Source: CAYMST01 sp964393115
GTDB taxonomy: Bacteria > Bacteroidota > Bacteroidia > Cytophagales > Cyclobacteriaceae
DNA: 24,855 bases
Direction: 5' to 3'
Assembly (NCBI GenBank): GCA_964393115.1
Contig: CAYMST010000039.1
Coordinates: 1-24,855 of the forward strand
The first letter of the stretch is position 1, and each line of letters opens with the position of its first letter. The position numbers were made by a program, and so were the translations under genes. The notes beneath the pieces were generated by a model that was given only the letters and a program-made list of their open reading frames with translations, made no database searches and was not told where the DNA came from. Below, one piece after another: positions 16,113-23,796 of this stretch.

Positions 16113-16212
16113 GCTTATCGCATGAGGGATGGGAATGGAAATCCCACAGCTCCTGGCGATAAGCCGGAGCGAGGAATTGGAATGGACAGCCCGACCCGAA
16201 GGGGCATGCCCC
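16113..16212 (+). ncRNA. structured RNA, possibly Flavo-1-like
   Basis: GCTTATCG (16113-16120) pairs perfectly with CGATAAGC (16157-16164), enclosing GGGAT/ATCCC (16126-16130 with 16141-16145). Then come a purine-rich stretch, GCCCGACCCGAAGGGGC and the perfect palindrome GGGGCATGCCCC (16201-16212). The order TGAGGGAT, GGAAATCC, then AGCCCGACCC with a GGGG...GCCC end matches my memory of a common intergenic RNA of Bacteroidota, probably the Flavo-1 class. Two 22-base segments (16124-16145 and 16171-16192) agree at 18 positions. The family name needs a covariance search; the structure is directly visible. Confidence 0.45.
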
Positions 16213-16267
16213 AAAACTAAATTTTGACTAATATTTCAGACATGTGTTTTGGCGAACTAGTTTTGGG
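16210..16267. promoter_or_regulatory. inverted repeat overlapping the araC-type gene promoter
   Basis: CCCAAAACTA (16210-16219) and TAGTTTTGGG (16258-16267) are a perfect 10-base inverted repeat with a 38-base spacer. The right arm contains TAGTTTTG (16258-16265), an exact -7 consensus pointing at the regulator gene, whose ATG is 20 bases on. The left arm gives the same -7 sequence on the minus strand. The -33 region reads TTTC. It may be an operator or a leader hairpin. Confidence 0.35.
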
Positions 16268-16284
16268 ATAAATCCTTCCTAATT

Positions 16285-17124
16285 ATGAGTGTTATTGATT
16301 TGGACCTGGCTTTACAGCTGGATAATACGGTTGATATCGATCTTTATGACTATCGAAGTGTAAAGGAAATCTCGAAGCAACAGATTATACTCCGAAAAAA
16401 CACTTTTAGCTTTTTACTGGAGGGAAGCAAACATGTGTTCTCTGAAACTGCTGATCACGCCATTAGTCATGATAAGTTTCTGCTCATGAAGTCAGGAAAC
16501 TGTCTCATGACAGAAGTACTATCACAGCCACAAAGGCGGTACCGAAGTATGTTACTGTTTTTTTCGGATGAAGCTCTGGCTCGTCTTATTTCCAAACTTG
16601 ACATCTCTCACCAGTCGGGAGCAACCAACTCATCCATTTTTTCATTTGAATACGACGGGTTTATTCGTCGGTTTGTGGACAGTCTTCAAGAGCTTGACCG
16701 TCTTGATAGTAGAGTGAAAACCAGTTTGCTCGTGGTGAAGTTTGAAGAGATCATGTTGTATCTGTTATCCAAATATGGTAGCGGCTTTATATCGTCACTG
16801 CTCCGTGATAAGAGCAGGCAAGTGTCGAAGCTTCGGAGTGTTGTCGAACACAATAAACTAACTAGATTGAGCTTAAAGGAATTGGCCTTTCTAGCAGACA
16901 TGAGTGTGTCCACTTTTAAACGAGAGTTTGACAAGCTCTATGGGATGTCACCTATTCGTTTGTTTCAGGAAAGGAGACTTGATCACGCTGCTTTTTTGAT
17001 TCAAGATATGGGAAAACGTCCGTCAGAGGTTTTTGTGGAGGTTGGCTATGAGAACTTATCGAGCTTTATCCAAGCCTATAAGTCGAGGTTTGGAAGTACT
17101 CCAAAGCAGCATATTGTAAATTGA
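16285..17124 (+). CDS. AraC-family transcriptional regulator
   Basis: A 279-residue DNA-binding regulator. The C-terminal part (about 190-279) holds the two helix-turn-helix motifs of AraC/XylS proteins: LSLKELAFLADMSVSTFKRE (196-215) with F.....GMSP, then PSEVFVEVGYENLSSFIQAYKSRFGSTPKQ. The N-terminal part (1-180) has no named match; it resembles the ligand or partner domain of ExsA-like regulators only in length and in the position of hydrophobic strands, so its signal is unknown. It is transcribed away from the TPP-enzyme operon and separated from it by the 829-base structured region. It may control that operon or itself; the motifs at 15483-15565 and 16210-16267 are candidate sites. Confidence 0.88.
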   Translation: MSVIDLDLALQLDNTVDIDLYDYRSVKEISKQQIILRKNTFSFLLEGSKHVFSETADHAISHDKFLLMKSGNCLMTEVLSQPQRRYRSMLLFFSDEALARLISKLDISHQSGATNSSIFSFEYDGFIRRFVDSLQELDRLDSRVKTSLLVVKFEEIMLYLLSKYGSGFISSLLRDKSRQVSKLRSVVEHNKLTRLSLKELAFLADMSVSTFKREFDKLYGMSPIRLFQERRLDHAAFLIQDMGKRPSEVFVEVGYENLSSFIQAYKSRFGSTPKQHIVN

Positions 17125-17156
17125 GCTTTTGGCAACATTTTTTGAACACGATGCTC

Positions 17157-17187
17157 TTTCAATCAAAGCATTGTGATTCTAGCTTTA
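17157..17187 (+). promoter_or_regulatory. possible promoter of the PEBP-like gene
   Basis: TTTC (17157-17160), a 19-base spacer and TAGCTTTA (17180-17187) each differ from the Bacteroidota consensus by one base. The gene starts 45 bases on. The evidence is weak. Confidence 0.3.
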
Positions 17188-17232
17188 CTTCATCATTTAA
17201 ATTTTACCTGAAAAAAGAAATAAATAGAACGT

Positions 17233-17790
17233 ATGAAGAGTAAATTAATATTGATGATAGCCTTAGTGGGGTTAATGTCCAGCGCTTTTGCGCAGCAATC
17301 ATTTACACTGATGAGCAGTGATTTAGGTGGTCAGGCTTCTAAACAACAAGAGTTTAATGGATTTGGCTGTACTGGTGATAATAAGTCTCCGCAGCTATCA
17401 TGGAAGAATGCCCCTAAAGGGACGAAAAGTTTTGCGATAACCATGTATGACCCAGACGCGCCAACAGGTAGTGGCTGGTGGCACTGGCTGGCTTTCGATA
17501 TTCCTGCGACTACTAATGAGTTGGTGGCAAATGCTGGGGATACGAAATTAGACCTGATGCCGAAAGGGACGATTCAAAGCATTACAGACTATGGAGCTAT
17601 GGGGTACGGCGGGCCGTGTCCACCAGAAGGTCATGGTACCCATCAGTATATTATTACAGTGTATGCACTTAAGACCGAAAAGCTTGGTCTTGATAAAAAC
17701 ACGAAAGCCGCGGTTGTAGGCTACTATCTCTGGAATAATACCATTGAAAAAGCAAGTATCGTTGCTTATTACAAGCGCGAAAAGAAATAG
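17233..17790 (+). CDS. secreted YbhB/YbcL family protein (PEBP-like)
   Basis: A 185-residue member of the phosphatidylethanolamine-binding protein family (bacterial YbhB/YbcL, so-called Raf kinase inhibitor-like). A signal peptide (1-20, ending SSAFA before QQ) sends it to the periplasm. The ligand-pocket motifs are present: MYDPDAP (71-77), WWHW (82-85) and GGPCPPEGHGTHQY (126-139). These pockets bind phosphate-bearing groups in known members, but the bacterial role is unclear. It lies 108 bases after the AraC gene on the same strand and may have its own promoter. A strong hairpin follows its stop and is shared with the convergent PhoX-like gene. Confidence 0.92.
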   Translation: MKSKLILMIALVGLMSSAFAQQSFTLMSSDLGGQASKQQEFNGFGCTGDNKSPQLSWKNAPKGTKSFAITMYDPDAPTGSGWWHWLAFDIPATTNELVANAGDTKLDLMPKGTIQSITDYGAMGYGGPCPPEGHGTHQYIITVYALKTEKLGLDKNTKAAVVGYYLWNNTIEKASIVAYYKREKK

Positions 17791-17882
17791 CGCGCTACAT
17801 ACTTCTATGGAATGCATAAGATAACTATGCACAAGTATTACTTTGAAAGGCGCATTCAGTTCTTAAAGTAGACTTTTGTAAC

Positions 17883-17919
17883 TACAGGGCTTTTCTTGAA
17901 TTTTAAGAAAGGCCCTGTA
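17883..17919. terminator. bidirectional terminator overlapping the end of the PhoX-like gene
   Basis: A 15-bp stem (17883-17897 with 17905-17919) has a 7-base loop. In the plus-strand RNA every pair forms, with one U-G, so it serves the PEBP-like gene. The minus-strand RNA has one C-A mismatch; there its 5' arm encodes the last five residues of the PhoX-like protein (IQGLS) and its stop codon lies at the loop. Confidence 0.75.
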
Positions 17920-19525
17920 TTTCGGTGAGGAAGTCCCCTTGAATGGTAACGACAGAAGGTTTCGGTTTTGAACTTCCTCCTTCTGGCCAGTTACTTGTTG
18001 GCTTTCGCAAATCGGTCGTTAGCTCACCGGGGTGCTGTACGCTAAGGAATAATGTTTTGCCATCTGGCGAAAAACATAACCCTGTCAACTCTGCATCTTT
18101 AGGAGCACTGCCTATTTGTAGCACTTCTCCCGCGTGATCACCAGATCTAGGGACCACGAACAACCCGTTATTCCCAAATGGCTGGTATGTGGAGTTTCCA
18201 ATACTTCTACCAGAGATATCGGAAGCAAACCACAAGTTGCCGGCTTTGTCAAAAGCGATATTATCAGGGCAAGCAAAACCTGTCTCTTCACCTCCGGCTA
18301 AGAAGGTGTCTGATGTGAAGCTTAAAGCATCGTATTGCCCGTCTTGCTCTTCTACTTTTAAAATGGAACCAAAGTAGTTGCCTTTAGGCTTGTTGTTAGT
18401 TAGGGTGATGAATACTGCTCCGGAGATAGGATCAATTTCAATATCTTCTGGCCGATCTAGCTTAGTTCCGCCCACAAGTTTGGAAGCCTTCCTAAGTTGT
18501 ATCAGTACTTCTGTTTGGCTGGAGAAGTGTTTTTGCAACTCTGGTCTTTCATTGAGGTCTAACGACTCCCAACGCCCCTGTTCCAAATTGGCGACATATA
18601 GTGTTCCGTCAAGTAATGATTGGGGCTTGGAGGAAATGAACTTGTACAGGCATTCGTCATTTTTATCATCTCCAGTATAAACCACTACTCTGCCGTCAGG
18701 TAGCTCCTTGACGGTAGCGCATTCATGGGCACACCTTCCAAGCGCAATATGTTTTTGACAAGTGCCCGTTAGCGGATCTACCTCGACCACCCAGCCATAG
18801 TGCTCTGGTGGGTTCGGGTAAAACTTCTCCCAGCCATAACCACTGGGGATAATTGCTTTTCCATCTTCAGCTCTTTCTCCATAAAAACCATCATAGTTTT
18901 CTTCACAAGTCAATATGGTTCCCCATGGGGTGACTCCGCCAGCGCAGTTGCCTAAGGTGCCGATTGCAAAACTTGAACCTTTAATCTCTTCGTGCCAGTT
19001 GAATGGGATTTTCGTGGTCCCAGTAATCCGTCGGTTGTAACCTGAGTCGTGGACAACCTCCCAGCTGACGTTTTCTTTTTGCCGTATATGCAGCAGTGAT
19101 CCCCCAACAGCATAGCGTTCTTGATCGACTTGCGCTTTAGTGCGCTCAGAAGAACCATCATATTCAGACACAAATAGCTGATGGATATATTCATGATTGG
19201 CCCAAAGAATGCCTTCATGGGATTTTTTGTCCAGTGGGATAAAAGCGAGATAATCGTTGTTGAATCCAAAATAGTCCTTTGGAGATATCTGGTCCTTCCA
19301 TTTTATCAAAACTTCGAAATCCAATGTGTTGAGCAGGTCAAGTTTATCGTCAAACGTAGGCGTAAGGGCGACGCTTTCTTCATTGACTTTTGAGGAGCTA
19401 GTGGGCTGGCAAGCCTCAAGCAGAATACCGCTGGCTGCTACCGTTAAGGTTCCTTTCCCTAGAAACTCTAAGAATTGTCTTCTGGATCTTTGTAAGGTTT
19501 TAGGGTTGGTTTGATGGTCAGACAT
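17903..19525 (-). CDS. PhoX-family (DUF839) protein, Tat-exported, probable phosphatase-like
   Basis: A 540-residue protein of the PhoX/DUF839 family, whose studied members are calcium- and iron-dependent alkaline phosphatases outside the cytoplasm. The N-terminus has a twin-arginine signal (SRRQFLEFLG, RR at 15-16) followed by a hydrophobic stretch; C39 in LLEACQ could be a lipoprotein cysteine, though the lipobox is not standard. Family marks are GTLGNCAGGVTPWGTILTCE (about 194-213), GRCAHE, RPEDIEIDP and ACPDNIAFD. Not all PhoX metal ligands can be checked by eye, so activity is not assured. It is the last gene of a probable operon after the hydrolase gene (43 bases between). Regulation by phosphate is not visible; no Pho box was recognised. 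Confidence 0.87.
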   Translation of the reverse strand: MSDHQTNPKTLQRSRRQFLEFLGKGTLTVAASGILLEACQPTSSSKVNEESVALTPTFDDKLDLLNTLDFEVLIKWKDQISPKDYFGFNNDYLAFIPLDKKSHEGILWANHEYIHQLFVSEYDGSSERTKAQVDQERYAVGGSLLHIRQKENVSWEVVHDSGYNRRITGTTKIPFNWHEEIKGSSFAIGTLGNCAGGVTPWGTILTCEENYDGFYGERAEDGKAIIPSGYGWEKFYPNPPEHYGWVVEVDPLTGTCQKHIALGRCAHECATVKELPDGRVVVYTGDDKNDECLYKFISSKPQSLLDGTLYVANLEQGRWESLDLNERPELQKHFSSQTEVLIQLRKASKLVGGTKLDRPEDIEIDPISGAVFITLTNNKPKGNYFGSILKVEEQDGQYDALSFTSDTFLAGGEETGFACPDNIAFDKAGNLWFASDISGRSIGNSTYQPFGNNGLFVVPRSGDHAGEVLQIGSAPKDAELTGLCFSPDGKTLFLSVQHPGELTTDLRKPTSNWPEGGSSKPKPSVVTIQGDFLTEIQGLS

Positions 19526-19568
19526 GGTAAATCTTGGGTTTGGTTTAGGAGGTTATTTGATCACAAAC

Positions 19569-20672
19569 CTAGTTGAATGCTTTATGTCCTAACATTATTT
19601 CTCTAATGATCTTATTGAATTTCTGTGGGTTTTCCAACATTGGACTGTGTGCGGCATCTTTGAAGAGAAAGAAATCTTTCGCCGGTGCTTTCAAGCCATC
19701 ATAATAGTCTTTTACTAAAATTGTAGGGGTTTGAAAGTCATAGGTCCCTTGAAAGAAGTATGCAGGTACCTGAAGGCTGTCTATGTGGTCGAATAAGCTT
19801 GTGTTTACCGCATCCAGCCATAAGTTGTCAAGTGAAGAGATGGAGGCTTTCAAATAATTTCTTTTGTCGGCAACGCTGTATTCTCGGCAGTTTAATATAT
19901 GCTTGGCGATGGGGAATATACTTCGCACTTCATGTAACATACCGCCACCAAATTTAGTGACATATTCTCGCTCAGGTATGAGGTACTTCTTCCATACTTC
20001 GATATTGTCGTTTTTATCTGGAAATTTATTTTCCTTTAGCTTTTTCTGGGCGATATTATCATCTTCCTCTTCAGCTTGCAGCTGTGCCCAAGACAGAGAG
20101 ATTTTTTCCGCTTTATATTGATCTACCACTTGTCCGACTCCAAAATAGGCGTGAAAGAGCTCAGGGCTTTGATGCGCAGTTAATATGCCGACCAATGATC
20201 CCCATGAGTGTCCAAGTACGTAGATTTTTCGCTTTGAAAATGTTTTTCTTAGGTATTCGGTGACTTCTCGTGTATCGCTTACGAATTGCTTTAGGTTTAA
20301 TTTTTTGTATTGTTGGTCTTTCGAAAAACTTTTACCCGCGCCACGCTGCTCCCAATAAGCTACTACGAAGTCTTTTTCAATAGCCGGGTTATAGACTTTC
20401 ATTAACGGAAACTCCGATGACCCGGGTCCACCATGAAGGTATAATAGCACAGGAGCTGCTTTGTCATGTCCTCTAATGATTAAATATTGTCTTGCTCCTC
20501 CAATTTCTATGGCGTCAATGGTGGAGATACTGTTGGCTTTGGTATGCCCGTCTTCTTCTAAAATAGGCTGAGGGGTTCCCGGACTTATTACGTAGAAATA
20601 AATCATGATCCCTGTTGCCAGTACTATAATGCCTATTAAAGGCGCTAATATGTATTTTACTAAGTTTCCCAA
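19569..20672 (-). CDS. alpha/beta hydrolase, proline iminopeptidase-like, membrane-anchored
   Basis: A 367-residue serine hydrolase of the proline iminopeptidase-like (S33) branch. Residues 4-28 form a signal anchor, so the enzyme probably faces the periplasm. The oxyanion motif is HGGPG (80-84), the nucleophile S156 is in GHSWGS, the acid is probably D312 (GTYDFQTP) and the base H342 (DAAHSPM). WEQRGAGKS (107-115) is also typical of the family. The start is TTG (20672-20670), since an in-frame stop lies five codons upstream and the next Met would remove most of the anchor; ATT two codons before is an alternative. It lies 50 bases after the dinB-like stop. Peptidase or esterase activity are both possible. 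Confidence 0.85.
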   Translation of the reverse strand: MGNLVKYILAPLIGIIVLATGIMIYFYVISPGTPQPILEEDGHTKANSISTIDAIEIGGARQYLIIRGHDKAAPVLLYLHGGPGSSEFPLMKVYNPAIEKDFVVAYWEQRGAGKSFSKDQQYKKLNLKQFVSDTREVTEYLRKTFSKRKIYVLGHSWGSLVGILTAHQSPELFHAYFGVGQVVDQYKAEKISLSWAQLQAEEEDDNIAQKKLKENKFPDKNDNIEVWKKYLIPEREYVTKFGGGMLHEVRSIFPIAKHILNCREYSVADKRNYLKASISSLDNLWLDAVNTSLFDHIDSLQVPAYFFQGTYDFQTPTILVKDYYDGLKAPAKDFFLFKDAAHSPMLENPQKFNKIIREIMLGHKAFN

Positions 20673-20722
20673 ATCAATAGCAGCTTACTAATAAATCTTA
20701 ATGTACGAAAAAATAGCCAGCT

Positions 20723-21238
20723 TTACACCCCGAAATCATGTCTTTCGCTTACCACGCGTTTAATCAGCGCTATTTGTCCGCAGTGCCACATGGTATGTTT
20801 GATATTCCAGTCCAGTGCTTCAAACTTTGTTTTGGCTACTGGATGTGGGTACTCTGTAGGCTCTAGCGGCTGCGAAAGGGCCGTTTCTGGCAATTGACGT
20901 ATCGTTTCGATCGACTTTTCGGACATGAAGTCCAAGTGCTCTTTTAACCGTGCTGATAGATCTTCAGTACCTCCTTGAGACGGAGTCGTGAGATGTTTAA
21001 ACGATTTAGAATACTCCTGAACAGGGACTTTTGCCAAGATGGACTTTTGATGCCCCACGGTGACCATAATGGAGTGGTAGTAATAGCTGAGTATTAAGTG
21101 TCCACATTGCCAAGTCAAGTTTGTGTCCAATGTTTTTGGTGTCAAATGCCACTTTTCATATGGAACAGAGGCAAGCAGCTTGGTTATCCATTGGTAGGCG
21201 TCTTGGGTTTGCAGTGTTAAGGTTTCGATTTGATTCAT
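20723..21238 (-). CDS. DinB family protein
   Basis: A 171-residue protein of the DinB/YfiT-like four-helix family. These proteins often carry a metal site of three His residues; here possible ligands are the His of LTWQCGHLILSYYYH, the His of WNIKHTMWHCGQIALIKR and others. Most members have no assigned reaction; some are thiol-dependent transferases. The start is taken at ATG 21238 (MNQIETLTLQ). A longer reading from TTG 21292 would overlap the pxpA start and adds a tail without similarity to the family. It is the first gene of a minus-strand cluster with the hydrolase and PhoX-like genes, divergent from pxpA with 53 bases between. Confidence 0.85.
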   Translation of the reverse strand: MNQIETLTLQTQDAYQWITKLLASVPYEKWHLTPKTLDTNLTWQCGHLILSYYYHSIMVTVGHQKSILAKVPVQEYSKSFKHLTTPSQGGTEDLSARLKEHLDFMSEKSIETIRQLPETALSQPLEPTEYPHPVAKTKFEALDWNIKHTMWHCGQIALIKRVVSERHDFGV

Positions 21239-21250
21239 GGTAATTTTATT

Positions 21251-21289
21251 TTTGGACTCAAAATTGGCGCGAATATATCTAGTTACTAG
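21251..21289 (+). promoter_or_regulatory. possible pxp operon promoter with palindrome
   Basis: TTTG (21251-21254), a 19-base spacer and TATATCTA (21274-21281) loosely fit the Bacteroidota consensus and imply a very short leader. CTAGTTACTAG (21279-21289), a perfect 11-base palindrome, lies just before the pxpA ATG at 21292 and could be an operator. No Shine-Dalgarno sequence is present. Confidence 0.3.
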
Positions 21290-21291
21290 CA

Positions 21292-22023
21292 ATGGAGATA
21301 GATCTAAACGTAGATACTGGAGAGGGAGTTGGAAACGAGGTAGGAATTTTGCCTTATGTGTCGTCCTGCAATATTGCTTGTGGAGGACACTATGGTGATG
21401 AAAGTTCTATTGCCGAGGTAATTAAGTTGGCTAAGAAACATCAAGTAAAAATTGGTGCGCACCCTTCTTATCCCGATCGAGAAAATTTCGGTAGGCAATC
21501 TATAAATCTGCCTTTGGCGGAGATAATAGATGCTGTATTCGATCAGGTTACACTTTTCTTGCGCGTGGCAAAAGAGTTTGATGTCCCCATTCATCATATT
21601 AAACCACACGGAGCATTCTACAATGATCTGATAATAGATGATTCGTTAGCGAGTGCTTTTATAGATCGATGGCTTGAAGAACGAATTAACTGCGTGCTTT
21701 ATGCGCCGTATGGCTCAATGGTGGCCCAAAAGGCTGAAAGAAAGGGGGTGAAAGTGATGTTTGAGGTATTCGCGGATCGTCGGTATGACGATAAGGGCAG
21801 ACTTGTCAGTAGACAAAATAAGGATGCTGTAATTGATAATAGAGAAGAATCTCTGGCACAAATTCTCGGAATCTTAAGAGGTAATACTGTTCAGACGATT
21901 AGTGGGGGCGAAATTCCAATGAGGGGGGATACTATTTGTCTTCATGGTGATCATAAAGGAGCAGCGGAGACCGCTTACTACATTCTCGAATCGCTTCGAA
22001 AATATGACTATTTTGTCAAATGA
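21292..22023 (+). CDS. pxpA: 5-oxoprolinase subunit A (LamB/YcsF family)
   Basis: Subunit A of the ATP-dependent 5-oxoprolinase, which with PxpB and PxpC opens 5-oxoproline (pyroglutamate) to glutamate and so removes a damage product of glutamine and glutamate. It has 243 residues, the usual length. Marks of the family are IDLNVDTGEG (3-12), SCNIACGGHYGD, IGAHPSYPDRENFGR, HIKPHGAFYND, YAPYGS and AFADR-like EVFADRRYDDKGRLVSR. The metal- and substrate-site His and Asp residues are retained as far as can be seen. The stop overlaps the pxpB start (ATGA, 22020-22023), so translation is coupled. Cytoplasmic. Confidence 0.96.
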   Translation: MEIDLNVDTGEGVGNEVGILPYVSSCNIACGGHYGDESSIAEVIKLAKKHQVKIGAHPSYPDRENFGRQSINLPLAEIIDAVFDQVTLFLRVAKEFDVPIHHIKPHGAFYNDLIIDDSLASAFIDRWLEERINCVLYAPYGSMVAQKAERKGVKVMFEVFADRRYDDKGRLVSRQNKDAVIDNREESLAQILGILRGNTVQTISGGEIPMRGDTICLHGDHKGAAETAYYILESLRKYDYFVK

Positions 22024-22730
22024 GTTACTCTGTTGATATTCAGCAATACGGAGATCGGTCAGTGCTTGTTTCTTGGCCTGAAAAGATTGAACAAGAAATT
22101 TTATTTGATATCTCTAGCTTAAAAGTAGCTATAAGTGATCATTTTCCTCATGTTACGTTAGTGACTGCATACGCTTCCCTATTAGTCTCTTTCGAAGCTA
22201 AAATTGAAAACTTTGTTCAGTTGAAACAGAAAATTTTAGGCTTACATGATGGCAAGACTATTTCGACATTATCCCGAAGGGTTTTTGAAATCCCTGTTTG
22301 TTACGAGATGCCATTTGGTGAGGATCTGCATGTACTTTCGACTGAATTGGGGTTATCTCGGCAAGAGATAATTTCACTGCATTCCGAAAAAGTTTATGAC
22401 GTTTACTTCATCGGGTTCTTACCCGGTTTTATGTATTTAGGAGGGCTTAATTCTCGGCTATTTGTCCCAAGGTTAACGACACCTCGATTGCGTGTACCTA
22501 AAGGAGCGGTCGCTATAGGTGGACAGCAAACTGGGATATACCCATGTGAAAGTCCAGGAGGGTGGCATATCATCGGTCGATCACCAATTGATTTTTTTAA
22601 CCCTCACGAAACTAATCCTTGCTTTGTTAACCCTGGTGACCAGATTAGGTTTTACGCTATAGAGCAACGAGAGTATGAGTGGATGATCGATCATCAGGTC
22701 AAACCCAAAATATTGATTTCCAATGATTGA
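22020..22730 (+). CDS. pxpB: 5-oxoprolinase subunit B (KipI family)
   Basis: Subunit B of 5-oxoprolinase, 236 residues, belonging to the KipI/allophanate hydrolase subunit 1 family. Clear marks are YGDRSVLVSW near the start, YDVYFIGFLPGFMYLGGL (about 123-140), RLTTPRLRVPKGAVAIGGQQ (about 150-169) and TGIYPCESPGGWHIIGR. In Bacillus KipI also inhibits a sporulation kinase; in this kind of operon the enzyme role applies. The start overlaps the pxpA stop by four bases and the end overlaps pxpC by eight, which fits a tight complex made in equal amounts. Confidence 0.95.
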   Translation: MSYSVDIQQYGDRSVLVSWPEKIEQEILFDISSLKVAISDHFPHVTLVTAYASLLVSFEAKIENFVQLKQKILGLHDGKTISTLSRRVFEIPVCYEMPFGEDLHVLSTELGLSRQEIISLHSEKVYDVYFIGFLPGFMYLGGLNSRLFVPRLTTPRLRVPKGAVAIGGQQTGIYPCESPGGWHIIGRSPIDFFNPHETNPCFVNPGDQIRFYAIEQREYEWMIDHQVKPKILISND

Positions 22731-23559
22731 GGTTGTTTCTCCAGGGGTGCTGACCACTATTCAAGATCAAGGCAGACACGGCTATCAGCATCTTGGTGTA
22801 CCGTATTCGGGATGTATGGATCAGCAAAGTGCTGATCTTGCGAATAGGATTGTAGGTAACGACCTAGATTGTGCACTTTTCGAGATAACCTTAAGTGGGC
22901 CTACATTGTTTTTTAATACCTCTGCTTGTATTTGTGTAACTGGTGGAAAAGTAGAACTCCCTTCTTTTATGGATATGAACAAGGTTACGGATGTAAATCC
23001 AGGAAGTGAGATCAAATTTGGAAGGATAAAAAAGGGAGCTAGGGCTTACTTGGCTGTTCGAGGAGGAATAGATAGCGCATTGGTGCTAAATTCTCGATCG
23101 CAATACCATGGGGTTACGGAAGCGGTTCGGCTAGTGAAGCACGAACGACTGCGTGTTGGAAGTATAAACAGTCATAGAAGGTCAGGCCAAGAACAGGTTT
23201 ACGATATAAACTTTGACGAAGGTGCGATTGAAGTTTATAAGGGACCGGAGTACCATTTGTTGAGCGCTCGTCAACAATTCCCCTTATTACATGCCGAATT
23301 TACCGTTTCTGTTGATGCAAACCGTATGGGATATCGGGTAAAAGAACGTGTTGATAGACATCAAATAAGCATTTTAACCTCTCCGGTTCTTCCCGGCACG
23401 GTGCAGTTACCGCCGTCGGGTTCTCCATTGATTCTGATGCGTGATTGCCAAACAACTGGTGGTTACCCGAGGGTTTTACAACTCACTGATCAAGCAATCA
23501 ATCAATTGGCACAAAAAAGGCCTGGTGATAAATTAAAGTTTAAGATGGTTAGTTATTAA
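22723..23559 (+). CDS. pxpC: 5-oxoprolinase subunit C (KipA family)
   Basis: Subunit C of 5-oxoprolinase, 278 residues, of the KipA/allophanate hydrolase subunit 2 family. Visible are VVSPGVLTTIQDQGRHGYQH (4-23), GVPYSGCMDQQSADLANRIVGN, RAYLAVRGGID (about 106-116), the MGYR motif (about 203) and GSPLILMRDCQTTGGYPR near the end. It is somewhat shorter than the usual roughly 310 residues; the middle part looks compact rather than broken. It overlaps pxpB by eight bases. No oxoproline transporter gene follows, unlike many pxp operons. Only a weak hairpin (23700-23713) lies downstream. Confidence 0.94.
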   Translation: MIEVVSPGVLTTIQDQGRHGYQHLGVPYSGCMDQQSADLANRIVGNDLDCALFEITLSGPTLFFNTSACICVTGGKVELPSFMDMNKVTDVNPGSEIKFGRIKKGARAYLAVRGGIDSALVLNSRSQYHGVTEAVRLVKHERLRVGSINSHRRSGQEQVYDINFDEGAIEVYKGPEYHLLSARQQFPLLHAEFTVSVDANRMGYRVKERVDRHQISILTSPVLPGTVQLPPSGSPLILMRDCQTTGGYPRVLQLTDQAINQLAQKRPGDKLKFKMVSY

Positions 23560-23717
23560 CTGACTAAAACTTCAGCGATTACCCTTTAAATCAATTATTA
23601 GGCTTCTTTTTAGAATCAAATTGTTAACTATAATTAGTTTTTGAGTCTTAAGTTTAAGGTTTGGTAACAGGTGACCTATGCCTGCCAGATATTGATGTTC
23701 ACCTTTTGAGGTGTTCA

Positions 23718-23745
23718 TTGAACCTAAATTTGAAGAATAAATTTA
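23718..23745 (+). promoter_or_regulatory. candidate promoter of the carbamoyltransferase gene
   Basis: TTG (23718-23720), a 17-base spacer and TAAATTTA (23738-23745) fit the Bacteroidota promoter apart from the last base of the -7 element. The start codon is 51 bases on. A small stem CACCT/AGGTG (23700-23713) just upstream may end the pxp transcript. Confidence 0.35.
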
Positions 23746-23796
23746 TTTGACCTGTCACGCATGTGAGATGGAGTATAGGCGGGGATATTTGTAAGG

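Noticed and set aside
15456..16284. CRISPR array, tRNA, tmRNA or RNase P RNA in the long gene-free region
   Set aside because: There are no regularly spaced direct repeats, no cloverleaf, and none of the conserved tmRNA or RNase P sequences.
21239..21292. Longer start of the DinB-like protein from TTG 21292
   Set aside because: The extra 18 residues do not fit the family, and the start would overlap the pxpA start; ATG 21238 is the natural start.
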